Positions 1 to 8,023 are shown, numbered from the stretch's first letter. The stretch is 10,230 bases of DNA from an uncultured Sphingobium sp. (GCA_913773715.1 CAJYHD010000184.1:1-10230), one strand, 5' to 3'. Notes: generated from the letters alone by a model not told the origin. Translations and numbers: made by a program.

Positions 1-2439
1 CAGCACTGGACGCTCGCGACATGGCCCGACGGATCGCTCAAATGGTCGGCCCATGCTCTGCCGAGTGGCGGCGATCAGGCTTCGGGGTTCGAAGTGGTGA
101 TCGGCAAGCCGACCGCGCCTGCAACGCCGGTGATGGTGCGTGAGGCGGCGGACGCGATCGAGATCGTGAGTGGCGCGACGCGCTGGCGCATTCCCCGGTC
201 CGGCGAGGTGATTGTCGCAGGGGCTTGGGCCGGGGCGCGGCAGGTGATGGACGCTTTGGCGCTGGTGGCGAGCGTGGACGATGCGGCGGAGAACGGCGCG
301 CGGGTGCAACTCACCGGGCGGGTGGACAAGGCGACCGTCGAGCAGAAGGGGCCGGTGCGCGCGGTCGTGAAGCTTGAGGGCGTGCATGAAGGGGCGGGGC
401 GCACGCTGCTGCCCTTCACCGTGCGGCTCTATGCTTATGCGGGGAGCGACCATCTGCGCGTCGTCCACAGCTTCATCTATGACGGCAATCCGGCGAAGGA
501 TTTCGTGAGCAGCGTCGGGCTTTCGGCGGCGGTGCCGATGGCGGGCGCGCCGCATGACCGGCATGTCCGGCTGGCGACGAGCGAGGGCAGTCTGTTTTCC
601 GAAGCGGTGCGTCCGCTGACCGGGCTGCGGCGGGATCCGGGCAAGGCGGCGCGGCAGGCGCAGATTGCGGGCAAGTCCGTGGCGATGGACGGCATGGTGC
701 CGGGCGTTCGCGCGCTGCTGGACCGCATTCCGACCTGGAGCGACTTCACGCTCGCTCAACCCAATGCCGATGGCTTCGCGATCGCCAAGCGCACCGAGCC
801 GGGGCATGCTTGGGTCGATGCGACGGCGGGTACGCGGGCAGCGGGGCTGGGCTATGTCGGATCGCCGCAGGGGGGCGTGGCGTTGGCGGCGCGCTATTTC
901 TGGCAGCGGCATCCGGCGCAGATCGATGTTAGGGACGCGGCGAGCGACAAGGCGGCGCTGACACTCTGGCTCTGGTCGCCCGATGCCAAGCCGATGGACA
1001 TGCGCGCCTATCGCGGGGTCATGGCCATGGAGGGCTATGACGCGCAGAACGAAGGGCTGGCGATCACCTATGAGGATTATGAGCCGGGCTGGGACAGCGC
1101 GACCGGGGTTGCGCGGACGAGCGAGCTGACGATCTGGGCCTGCGCCGCGACGCCGGAGCCGGAAGCGCTGTCGGCAATGGCGACAGTGAATGCGACACCT
1201 GCGCAGTTGATGGTCTCCCCCGAGCGACTCCATGCGGCGGGCGTGTTCGCGCCGTGGGGTCTGCCCGATCGATCGTCGCCGATGAAGGCGCGGATCGAGG
1301 ATCAGATCAGCAACCTCGCCGACTTCTATGTGGGGGAAGTGGACCGGCGGCGTTGGTATGGGTTCTGGAACCATGGCGACGTCATGCACACCTATGATAG
1401 CGACCGGCATCAGTGGCGCTACGATATTGGTGGTTTTGCATGGGATAACAGTGAGTTATCGCCCGATCTATGGTTGTGGCTGACAGTGTTGCGGACAGGG
1501 GACGCGAAACTGTTTCGTTTTGCCGAGGCGTTGACGCGGCACACGGGTGAGGTCGACGTCTATCATATGGGGCGCTTCAAGGGGCTGGGGACGCGGCATG
1601 GCGTCCAGCACTGGAGCGACAGCAGCAAGCAGCCGCGGGTCAGCAATGCGATGTATCGGCGCATCTTCTATTATCTGACGGCGGACGAGCGCGTCGGCGA
1701 CCTGATGCGCGACCTGTCGACATCGGAACAGGCGCTGCGCACGGTGGAAATCGGGCGCAAGGTGCCGGGCGCGGAACGCAAGCCGCTGCCCGAGGGTGTC
1801 ATCGATCTGAGCTTCGGCACCATGTGGTGTTCGCTGGCGTCGGCGTGGCTGACCGAATGGGAGCGGACGGGCGAGCGGAAGTGGCGGGACCGGCTGTTTG
1901 CGGGCATGGACAGCATCGGGCGGCTCAAAAATGGCTGGCTGGCGGGCAGCGCGCCCTATGATCTGGCGAGCGGGCGATTCCTGGGCACAGGCGAGGGCAT
2001 CGGCATATCCCACCTCAACGCCGTGTTCGGCGCGCTGGAGGTCAATGCCGAGCTGCTGCAATTGATCGACGTGCCGCATTACAAGGCGGCGTGGCTGGAT
2101 TATTGCCGCTGGTTCAATGCGCCCAAGGCCGAGTGGGAGGCGAAGTTCGGCGTGCCGTATAAGGGCCGGAACCTGAGGGAAGGCCATTCGCGCCTGACCG
2201 CCTATCTGGCGAAGGAGACGGGCGATAGGGCGATGGCGCAGCGGGCGTGGCAGGAGTTTCTATCGGGCGAGGCGGGGCTTGGCCTGTCGACCGGCGACCC
2301 GCGCGTGACTTTAAGCGGGGCGGGGGTGTTGGGGCCAACCGTCGAGTGGCCCAATGTCTCCACCAATGCGGCGGCGCAATGGGGGCTGGCGGCGATCGAG
2401 AATCTGGCGCTCATCCCCGATGCGGTGCCGACGATATGA
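1..2439 (+). CDS. Exo-rhamnogalacturonan lyase family protein (PcRGLX/YetA-like), 5' end outside window
   Basis: The reading frame is open from base 1 to the TGA at 2437-2439, giving 812 visible residues with the N-terminus missing. The ATG at 94 is internal: the codons before it read QHWTLATWPDGSLKWSAHAL, a typical piece of the N-terminal RIFT-barrel domain of the PcRGLX/YetA family. A central beta-sandwich and a C-terminal alpha/alpha toroid should follow. The toroid part is clearest at about 1357-1700, with YGFWNHGDVMHTYD, FAWDNSELSPDLWLW, HTGEVDVYHMGRF and YYLTADERVGDLM. Family members (fungal PcRGLX, PL26) release unsaturated disaccharide from the ends of the rhamnogalacturonan I backbone by beta-elimination. 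The bacterial YetA-like branch is less well characterised, so the exact substrate is inferred. Any signal peptide would lie outside the window. The stop overlaps the next gene's ATG (ATGA), which points to co-translation with the oligogalacturonate lyase. Confidence 0.9.
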   Translation, partial: QHWTLATWPDGSLKWSAHALPSGGDQASGFEVVIGKPTAPATPVMVREAADAIEIVSGATRWRIPRSGEVIVAGAWAGARQVMDALALVASVDDAAENGARVQLTGRVDKATVEQKGPVRAVVKLEGVHEGAGRTLLPFTVRLYAYAGSDHLRVVHSFIYDGNPAKDFVSSVGLSAAVPMAGAPHDRHVRLATSEGSLFSEAVRPLTGLRRDPGKAARQAQIAGKSVAMDGMVPGVRALLDRIPTWSDFTLAQPNADGFAIAKRTEPGHAWVDATAGTRAAGLGYVGSPQGGVALAARYFWQRHPAQIDVRDAASDKAALTLWLWSPDAKPMDMRAYRGVMAMEGYDAQNEGLAITYEDYEPGWDSATGVARTSELTIWACAATPEPEALSAMATVNATPAQLMVSPERLHAAGVFAPWGLPDRSSPMKARIEDQISNLADFYVGEVDRRRWYGFWNHGDVMHTYDSDRHQWRYDIGGFAWDNSELSPDLWLWLTVLRTGDAKLFRFAEALTRHTGEVDVYHMGRFKGLGTRHGVQHWSDSSKQPRVSNAMYRRIFYYLTADERVGDLMRDLSTSEQALRTVEIGRKVPGAERKPLPEGVIDLSFGTMWCSLASAWLTEWERTGERKWRDRLFAGMDSIGRLKNGWLAGSAPYDLASGRFLGTGEGIGISHLNAVFGALEVNAELLQLIDVPHYKAAWLDYCRWFNAPKAEWEAKFGVPYKGRNLREGHSRLTAYLAKETGDRAMAQRAWQEFLSGEAGLGLSTGDPRVTLSGAGVLGPTVEWPNVSTNAAAQWGLAAIENLALIPDAVPTI

Positions 2440-3773
2440 TGAGGAAGGATGTGCAGGTGAAAAGTGGATGGGCGCTGGTTGCGGCGGCTTCGCTGGCTTT
2501 GAGCGGCGGGGCGTTGGCGAAGCCTGTAAAGCAATGGGTCGATCCGGCGACGGGGCATGAAGTGGTGCAAATCACCAGCGAGGCGGGATCGGCCAGCCTC
2601 TATTTCCACCAGAGCAGCTATACGCCGCAGGGCGACAAGATGGTGATCTCCACTCCGCAGGGCATTTCGGTGGTGACGCTGGCCGGCTGGAGCATCAAGC
2701 CGCTGGTGAAGGGCGCGGACCTGCAATTGCTGTTCACCGGGCGCAAGACGCGCAGCGCTTATTATGCGAGCCGGAAACGCGACGATGCGGCGGGTGCGAC
2801 GACGATCTTCGCCGCCGACATCGACAGCGGCAAGGTGCGCAAGATCGCCACTGTCGCCAAGGGATCGATCGGGTCGATCAATGCGGACGAAACGCTGCTG
2901 CTCGGCCAATGGGCGGAAAGCGACAAGCCGCTTCAGCCCGATGGCACGCAAAAGGGGAAGCAACCCGAGATCAAGCAGACGTTCGGGCAGGCTGCCTATG
3001 CCGCGAACGGGCCGGACGGCAAGCCGCTGAGCTTTGCCGAGGCGAAGGAAGTGCGCCTCAACGAACGGCTGGAAGCGAAGATACCGATGGAAATCTTCAC
3101 CATCGACATTCGTACCGGCGAACGGAAAGTGGTGACGGCTTCTACCGATTGGCTGAACCATATCCAGTTTTCGCCGACCGACCCAAACCTCATCATGTAT
3201 TGCCACGAAGGACCGTGGCACAAGGTCGACCGCATCTGGACGATCCGCACCGACGGGTCGGGCAAGCAACTGGTCCACAAGCGGATCATGAACATGGAGA
3301 TTGCGGGCCACGAGTTCTTTTCGCCCGACGGCAAATGGATCTGGTATGACCTACAGACGCCGCGCGGCGAAGTGTTCTGGCTGGCGGGCTACGAGATCGG
3401 CACGGGCAAGCGGCAATGGTACAAGGTCGATCGCAACATGTGGTCGGTCCATTATAATCAGGCGCCCGACATGAAGCGCTTTTCGGGTGATGGCGGCGAC
3501 CGCGAGATGGTGGCGCACGCGCCGGACGGCAAATATCTCTATCTGTTCACGCCCAAAGCCATTCCAGACGTGGCGGGCATCCATGCCGACAATGCCGACG
3601 AACTGATCGCGCCAGGCACGTTCGAGGTGGAAAAGATCGTGGACATGAAGCGGCACGACTATCGGCTGGAACCGAACATCACCTTCACGCCCGACAATAA
3701 GTGGATGATCTTCCGGTCGAACATGGACGGAAGCAATCAGGTCTATGCTGTGCGGGTCGCGAAGGGCGGTTGA
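2436..3773 (+). CDS. Exported oligogalacturonate lyase family protein (PL22-like)
   Basis: A 445-residue product, if read from the ATG at 2436, that resembles oligogalacturonate lyase (Ogl, PL22), a seven-bladed beta-propeller that splits short oligogalacturonides into unsaturated uronates. Family signatures are WVDPATGHEVVQIT, SASLYFHQSSYTPQGDKMV, the histidine-bearing CHEGPW (His about 257), AGHEFFSPDGKW (His about 292) and SVHYNQAPD (His about 339). The histidines are probable catalytic or metal-binding residues by analogy with characterised Ogl proteins. Classical enterobacterial Ogl is cytoplasmic and about 388 residues. This one starts with a basic residue, a hydrophobic stretch and an ALA cleavage site (VAAASLALSGGALA), so it is probably periplasmic. 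Start choice is uncertain. ATG 2436 overlaps the upstream stop, ATG 2439 is next, and GTG 2457 has the best Shine-Dalgarno (2441-2448, 8-base spacing) and gives a compact signal peptide. Second gene of the lyase operon. Confidence 0.88.
   Translation: MMRKDVQVKSGWALVAAASLALSGGALAKPVKQWVDPATGHEVVQITSEAGSASLYFHQSSYTPQGDKMVISTPQGISVVTLAGWSIKPLVKGADLQLLFTGRKTRSAYYASRKRDDAAGATTIFAADIDSGKVRKIATVAKGSIGSINADETLLLGQWAESDKPLQPDGTQKGKQPEIKQTFGQAAYAANGPDGKPLSFAEAKEVRLNERLEAKIPMEIFTIDIRTGERKVVTASTDWLNHIQFSPTDPNLIMYCHEGPWHKVDRIWTIRTDGSGKQLVHKRIMNMEIAGHEFFSPDGKWIWYDLQTPRGEVFWLAGYEIGTGKRQWYKVDRNMWSVHYNQAPDMKRFSGDGGDREMVAHAPDGKYLYLFTPKAIPDVAGIHADNADELIAPGTFEVEKIVDMKRHDYRLEPNITFTPDNKWMIFRSNMDGSNQVYAVRVAKGG
2441..2448 (+). 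promoter_or_regulatory. Strong Shine-Dalgarno GAGGAAGG that suits GTG 2457
   Basis: GAGGAAGG lies just after the ATGATG pair at 2436-2441 and 8 bases before GTG 2457. It cannot serve the two ATGs because it lies downstream of them. Either GTG 2457 is the real start of the oligogalacturonate lyase, or the ATGs are used by termination-reinitiation from the upstream gene and this element is incidental. Confidence 0.5.
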
Positions 3774-3847
3774 GCGCACATCTACGCCTATTTTCCCGCT
3801 ATGCCGGGATCGGTTCATGGCTTAGGTCGGGATCGGTACTGGCAGAT

Positions 3848-3853
3848 GAGGGA
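3848..3853 (+). promoter_or_regulatory. Shine-Dalgarno for the LacI-family gene
   Basis: GAGGGA lies 4 bases before ATG 3858. No comparable purine run stands before the in-frame ATGs at 3801 and 3846, so it decides the start chosen here. Confidence 0.5.
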
Positions 3854-3857
3854 CGAG

Positions 3858-4901
3858 ATGGCGAGATCGGGACGGCCTGCGCGCGGGGCGACTGTCGTCG
3901 ATGTGGCCAAGCGGGCCGGCGTGTCTTCCATGACCGTGTCGCGCGTCATCAACGGGCGGACGGGCGTCAGCGAAGAGACGCGCATCGTCGTCGAGGAAGC
4001 AATCAAGGCGCTGTCCTATACGCCCAACGTCGCCGCCCGCAATCTGGTGACGTCGAGCGAATTGCGCATCGGCGTGATTTATTGGAATGCGAGCGCGGCG
4101 TTCATGAGCGAGTTCCTGACCGGCGTGTTCGAGGAAGCGTCTTCGCGCGGGGCGCGGCTGGTGCTTTTGAAGGGGGAGGGCGGGCGTCCACCCAAGGCTG
4201 AAGCAGTCGAGGAGCTGGTCGCATCGGGCCTGAGCGGCGTCGTGCTGGCCCCGCCGCTGGGCGAAGCGCCCGATCTGCTGCGGGTGCTGCGGCAGGCGGA
4301 GTGCGCGATGGCGGCGGTCGGCGCGTACCAGTCGCCCGGCACGATCTGCGTACGGATCGACGATCGCGCGGCGGCGTACCAGATGACGCGCCTGCTGCTC
4401 GATCATGGGCATCGGCAACTGGGCTTCATCCTGGGTAATCCCGATCAGGCAGCGAGTGCCGAGCGCATGGCGGGCTTCTATGCGGCGGTGCGCGAGACGG
4501 GCGGGGTCGAGGTGCAGGTGGCGCAGGGCGACTTCACCTATATGTCGGGCCTGTCGGCGGCGGAGCAGTTGCTGAGCCTGCCCAAGCAACCGACCGCGAT
4601 CTTTGCGAGCAATGACGACATGGCGGCGGCGGTGGTATCGGTCGCGCATCGGCGGCATCTGGACGTGCCGGGCGAGCTGACCGTCGTCGGCTTCGACGAC
4701 ACGACGGTCGCGAACACGATCTGGCCGCCGCTCACCACGGTGCATCAACCGGTGCGCGATCTCGCGGCGCATGCGCTGGGGCTGCTGATCGCGGAGATCG
4801 GGGCGAAAGGCGGCAAGTCGAAGGTGCCGCGCGAGACGATCCTGGAGCACAGGATCGTCGAGCGTCAGTCGGTGGGTAAGGGGTCTTCCAAGCCTTCATA
4901 A
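3858..4901 (+). CDS. LacI-family transcriptional regulator
   Basis: A 347-residue LacI/GalR-type repressor. Residues 11-32 form the helix-turn-helix (TVVDVAKRAGVSSMTVSRVI), followed by the hinge helix near residues 54-67 (YTPNVAARNL). The rest is the periplasmic-binding-protein-like effector domain, with the usual FASNDDMAAAVV and VVGFDDTTVANTIWPPLTTV segments. ATG 3858 was chosen because GAGGGA at 3848-3853 precedes it closely and it leaves a normal short arm before the helix-turn-helix. ATG 3846 and ATG 3801 are in frame but have weak or no ribosome sites. It lies 84 bases after the oligogalacturonate lyase gene, probably on the same transcript, so it is the obvious local controller of the pectin genes, sensing a uronate-type sugar (inference). 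Its 3' end overlaps the opposing GH43 gene by 37 bases. Confidence 0.9.
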   Translation: MARSGRPARGATVVDVAKRAGVSSMTVSRVINGRTGVSEETRIVVEEAIKALSYTPNVAARNLVTSSELRIGVIYWNASAAFMSEFLTGVFEEASSRGARLVLLKGEGGRPPKAEAVEELVASGLSGVVLAPPLGEAPDLLRVLRQAECAMAAVGAYQSPGTICVRIDDRAAAYQMTRLLLDHGHRQLGFILGNPDQAASAERMAGFYAAVRETGGVEVQVAQGDFTYMSGLSAAEQLLSLPKQPTAIFASNDDMAAAVVSVAHRRHLDVPGELTVVGFDDTTVANTIWPPLTTVHQPVRDLAAHALGLLIAEIGAKGGKSKVPRETILEHRIVERQSVGKGSSKPS

Positions 4902-6496
4902 ACGAAGCGGCGGAAGTCGGCGGGATGGCCTGAACCGGACGCGTCCTGGCACGCCATGCCGACGAAGGTGCCGGTGAAGTTGGGGAGGCCGGGGATCGTG
5001 ACCTCATCTGACAGGATCGTCGCGTCATAGGTGTCGGGCAGATGCTGCCAGTCGCCTGCGCCCTCGATACGCCATGCGAAAGCCAGCTGGTCGCCATCAA
5101 CCGTGGCGCGCAGTTCCACGATGCCATCCGGGAGCGGCGCGATGGTTTCAAGAGTCACGCCTTGCTCCTGTTCGGGGGAGGCGATCATGAGTTGGAGTTC
5201 GCGGCGGCCTGCATCCGCGCTGACGCTGAGATAGTAGAATTTGGTGCTGTTGTAATAGAGGGTGAGGCCAGCCGCCTGCTGGAAGCTGCGCGGCGTGAAG
5301 TCGAAGCTTGTGGTCGCGGTGAAGCGCGCATGTTCCGGGCGGCGAGCGACGAGCGCCTGTTCGAACTGGCTGCCGATCGTCTCGCGACCATGGAGGCGCA
5401 GATGGCCGGGGCGTTCGGTCAGGCTGAAGAGCCGTTCGGGACAGGGGCTGCGCAGCCATTGGAAGGCGGGCGGAAGAGCGGTGCGGTCGAACGCGCCGTC
5501 CCAATGCTCGGCGGGGAAAGGGTGGGGCGGCAGATCGGGGGCTGGCGGATTGGGCATCGGGCGCGCGTCGCCATCGATCGTGCGCAGCCAGCCATCCTCG
5601 CCCCAGCGCATCGGCTGGATCGCGGTTTCGCGGCCGAGGATGCAGCGCGCGCGGCCGGGAATCGGGCGTCCGCACAGATAGGCCATCCATGGCGTGCCAT
5701 CGGCCAGTTCCACGATGTCACCATGGCCCGCACGGGTGAGCGCACCGTCGCGGCTGCCCGCGGCTGTCAGGACGGGGCCATCGGGATGCGCCTCATAAGG
5801 GCCAAGCAGATCGCGCGACCGGGCCATGACCACGGCATGGTCCCAGCCGGTGCCGCCTTCGGCGACGAGCAGATGATAATAGCCATCGCGCTTGTAGATG
5901 TGCGGACCTTCGGTGAAGCCGAGCGACGTGCCTTCGAAAATGAGGCGCGGTTCGCCGACCAGCTTCACGGCGTCGCGGTCGAACTGTTGGATCTGGATAC
6001 CGGCGAAGCGGCCCCGGCCCGGACGATGATCCCACAGCATGTTGAGCATCCAGCTGCGTCCGTCATCATCGTGGAAGAGGGCGGGATCGAAGCCGCTGCT
6101 GTTGAGGTGGACGCTGTCGCTCCACTCGCCGTCGATCGTCTCGCAGCTGACGACATGGTTGGGAAAATCGCGCAGCGACACGCCCTTTGCGCCGTTGACC
6201 GTGGTGACGCCGTAGCGCTTGACGTCGGTATAGATCAGCCAGAAGCGGCCATCAGCATAGCTCAAGTCGGGCGCCCATACGCCGCAGCTGTCCGGGTCGC
6301 CACGCATGTCGAGTTGCGATGCGCGGGCGAGCGGTCGTGCCACGACGCGCCAGTGCTTGAGGTCGCGGCTGTGGTGTATCTGGACACCGGGATACCATTC
6401 GAAGGTCGAGGTCGCGATGTAGAAATCGTCGCCCACGCGCACGATCGACGGATCGGGATTGAAACCCCGCAGGATCGGATTGGAGATGTTTGTCAT
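4865..6496 (-). CDS. Glycoside hydrolase family 43 beta-xylosidase / alpha-L-arabinofuranosidase
   Basis: A 543-residue protein with the size and layout of two-domain GH43 beta-xylosidases of the XynB/SXA type. The N-terminal five-bladed propeller (about 1-320) starts NPILRGFNPDPSIVRVGDDF with the general base Asp15. The pKa-tuning Asp137 lies in SSGFDPALFHDDDG, and the acid Glu196 in LGFTEGPHIYKRDGYY. WYPGVQIHHSRDLKHW is also typical. A C-terminal beta-sandwich (about 340-535), which closes the active site in this group, includes AGLTLYYNSTKFYYL. The enzyme removes terminal xylose or arabinose from short oligosaccharides; which one is not decided by sequence. No signal peptide is present, so it should act in the cytoplasm on imported sugars. 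Its ATG overlaps the stop of the upstream symporter gene (ATGA) and has no clear ribosome site of its own, suggesting translational coupling. Its 3' end runs 37 bases into the opposing LacI gene. Confidence 0.92.
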   Translation of the reverse strand: MTNISNPILRGFNPDPSIVRVGDDFYIATSTFEWYPGVQIHHSRDLKHWRVVARPLARASQLDMRGDPDSCGVWAPDLSYADGRFWLIYTDVKRYGVTTVNGAKGVSLRDFPNHVVSCETIDGEWSDSVHLNSSGFDPALFHDDDGRSWMLNMLWDHRPGRGRFAGIQIQQFDRDAVKLVGEPRLIFEGTSLGFTEGPHIYKRDGYYHLLVAEGGTGWDHAVVMARSRDLLGPYEAHPDGPVLTAAGSRDGALTRAGHGDIVELADGTPWMAYLCGRPIPGRARCILGRETAIQPMRWGEDGWLRTIDGDARPMPNPPAPDLPPHPFPAEHWDGAFDRTALPPAFQWLRSPCPERLFSLTERPGHLRLHGRETIGSQFEQALVARRPEHARFTATTSFDFTPRSFQQAAGLTLYYNSTKFYYLSVSADAGRRELQLMIASPEQEQGVTLETIAPLPDGIVELRATVDGDQLAFAWRIEGAGDWQHLPDTYDATILSDEVTIPGLPNFTGTFVGMACQDASGSGHPADFRRFVYEGLEDPLPTD

Positions 6497-7737
6497 GAAG
6501 GCTTGCGTATCAGGGTCCAGAGAAGCACGGCTCCGACGAGATCGAGGACGCCGAGCAGAATGAAGAAGGGTTCGTAGCCGACCTGATCGACCATTTGTCC
6601 CAGGGCGAGCGAGAAGACGAGGACGCCTAGATTGCCCGCGAGGCCGGCCATGCCGGCGGCGGTGGCGACCTCATTCTTGGCGAACAGGTCCGACGCCATG
6701 GTGATGACGGTGACCGACAACGTCTGATGCGCGAAGCCGCCGATGCAGAGCAGGGCGATCGCGGCATAGGGGTTGGTCGCCATGCCGACGAAGGCCATGC
6801 CGGTCATCATCATTGCGCCGAGCGTGAAGGCCCATCGGCGGGCGTCGATCAGGTCGGTGCCCTTGCGTTGCAGGAAGGCGACCACCGCCGGACCGAACAG
6901 GCAGCCAAGGTCAGCGGCGAGGAAGGGCAGCCAGGCGAAGAGCGCGATCTGCGTCAGGTCGAAACCGCGCACCCGCGCGAGGTAGAGTGGCATCCAGAAG
7001 GAGAGCATGCCCCAAACCGGGTCGGCCAGCAGGCGCGGCAGGGCGATGCCCCAGAGATCCCGGCGACGGGCGAGGGCCAGCGGCGAGGGACGCTCGGCGC
7101 GGGCGGCGAGGCGGGCTTCCTGATTGCTGAGGATGTAGGTGCGTTCCGCCTGCCCCAGCCTGCGATGGCGGGCGGGCGTGTCATAGTAGAAATACCAGAG
7201 GATCGCCCAGATAAGGCCGATGCCGCCCGCGATGACGAAGGCGAGCCGCCAGCTATGCACCATCACAGCCCAGGCGACGAGCGGCGGGGCGAAGACCGCG
7301 CCGAACGACGCGCCAATATTGTAGATGCCGCCCGCTGCGCCGCGTTCCTTGGCCGGGAACCATTCGGCGACGAGCTTCTGCCCGGCGGGCTGAGCCGATC
7401 CTTCGGCGAGGCCGAGCAGGCCGCGCAGCGCCGCGAAGCCGAACCAGCCATTGACGAAGCCATGCGCCATGGTGACCAGCGACCAGGCGGCAACCGCCAA
7501 AGTAAAGCCGATCTTGAGGCCGACGCTGTCGAGGAAATAGCCCGCCAGCGGTTGCATCATGACACCCAGTTGGAATGCGCCGGTGATCCAGCCATATTCG
7601 ACGCTGCTGATCGCCTGTTCGACGAGGATGACGGGCGCGGCGACGCCCAGGACGGAGCGCGCCATATAGTTGATGACCATAGCGCCCACGAACAGGCCGA
7701 TGATGGTCCAGCGGAAACGGCCGATCACGCGCGCCAT
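6493..7737 (-). CDS. MFS hexuronate-type symporter (ACS family, ExuT-like)
   Basis: A 414-residue inner-membrane protein with about twelve hydrophobic segments. It matches the anion:cation symporter branch of the major facilitator superfamily, which carries hexuronates (ExuT) and sugar acids. Supporting motifs are INYMARSVLGVAAP in the first helix, RGLLGLAEGSAQPAGQKLVA (about 105-124) and EWFPAKERGAAGGIYNIGA (about 125-143), the latter very characteristic of the ExuT/GudP type. A hydrophilic loop follows helix 6, and the C-terminus ends in a short basic tail. The likely cargo is galacturonate or unsaturated uronides made by the neighbouring lyases (inference from context). The start at 7737 is preceded by AAGG six bases upstream. 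It is the first gene of a leftward two-gene unit with GH43, and candidate operators and a promoter lie between 7738 and 7921. Confidence 0.9.
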   Translation of the reverse strand: MARVIGRFRWTIIGLFVGAMVINYMARSVLGVAAPVILVEQAISSVEYGWITGAFQLGVMMQPLAGYFLDSVGLKIGFTLAVAAWSLVTMAHGFVNGWFGFAALRGLLGLAEGSAQPAGQKLVAEWFPAKERGAAGGIYNIGASFGAVFAPPLVAWAVMVHSWRLAFVIAGGIGLIWAILWYFYYDTPARHRRLGQAERTYILSNQEARLAARAERPSPLALARRRDLWGIALPRLLADPVWGMLSFWMPLYLARVRGFDLTQIALFAWLPFLAADLGCLFGPAVVAFLQRKGTDLIDARRWAFTLGAMMMTGMAFVGMATNPYAAIALLCIGGFAHQTLSVTVITMASDLFAKNEVATAAGMAGLAGNLGVLVFSLALGQMVDQVGYEPFFILLGVLDLVGAVLLWTLIRKPS

Positions 7738-7748
7738 GCGGAACCTTC

Positions 7749-7758
7749 GTTATCGTTA
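7749..7758 (-). promoter_or_regulatory. Candidate LacI-type operator, proximal copy (TAACGATAAC)
   Basis: On the minus strand TAACGATAAC lies just upstream of the symporter's ribosome site, inside the tandem GATAACGATAAC. The same 10-mer occurs on the plus strand at 7912-7921. The CG-centred, A/T-armed form fits LacI-family operators. Which protein binds it is inferred; the LacI gene in this cluster is the first candidate. Confidence 0.4.
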
Positions 7759-7847
7759 TCGATCGCCACAATCATATCCCCGCTCCCGCGCCTTATCAGC
7801 CTTGCTTGTCTCGTGGACTATCTTCGATCAATCCGACAAGAACGGCG

Positions 7848-7875
7848 ATCGTAGAAGGCGCAGGCGCAATATCAA
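7848..7875 (-). promoter_or_regulatory. Possible sigma-70-type promoter for the symporter-GH43 unit
   Basis: Read leftward, TTGATA (7875-7870) matches five of six bases of the -35 consensus. It is followed after 16 bases by TACGAT (7853-7848), which matches four of six of the -10 consensus. This would give a leader of roughly 100 bases before the symporter ATG. Weak -10 boxes are common in this group, so this is only a candidate. Confidence 0.3.
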
Positions 7876-7909
7876 GCTGTCCGATGATCGTAGATAGCGC
7901 CTATTTTAA

Positions 7910-7921
7910 GTTAACGATAAC
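7910..7921 (+). promoter_or_regulatory. Candidate LacI-type operator, distal copy (GTTAACGATAAC)
   Basis: GTTAACGATAAC is a CG-centred near-palindrome with one mismatched pair and contains the 10-mer TAACGATAAC shared with the site at 7749-7758. It lies upstream of the candidate promoter. Together the two sites bracket the promoter region, as expected for a repressor that binds two operators (inference). Confidence 0.4.
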
Positions 7922-8023
7922 AGAAAAATGCGTCGGTTGAACTTTTGCGCAGCAGGCTCTTTGTAGCGAAGCGTGGATCGGCGCATATTGCAGGCGATGA
8001 GGTGAAAGCGAAGATGACATTGC

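Noticed and set aside
3785..3794. The 10-mer CGCCTATTTT occurs both before the LacI gene (3785-3794) and at 7898-7907 next to the distal operator candidate.
   Set aside because: It is not palindromic, stands in different contexts and could be chance; kept out of the operator claim.
3805..3837. Direct repeat CGGGATCGGT at 3805-3814 and 3828-3837 before the LacI start.
   Set aside because: Short GATCGG-type words are common in this GC-rich sequence and the spacing has no clear operator meaning; it does not match the TAACGATAAC motif.
3822..4850. A 342-codon minus-strand frame opposite the LacI gene.
   Set aside because: Arg/His-rich antisense shadow of a well-supported regulator gene.
5042..6577. 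A long (511-codon) plus-strand frame opposite the GH43 gene.
   Set aside because: It is an antisense shadow in GC-rich DNA; its residue pattern is low in structure and the GH43 frame on the other strand has full catalytic motifs.
6727..7854. A 375-codon plus-strand frame opposite the symporter gene, rich in Glu, Arg and Asp.
   Set aside because: It is the antisense of hydrophobic codons of the MFS gene, which has clear family motifs.
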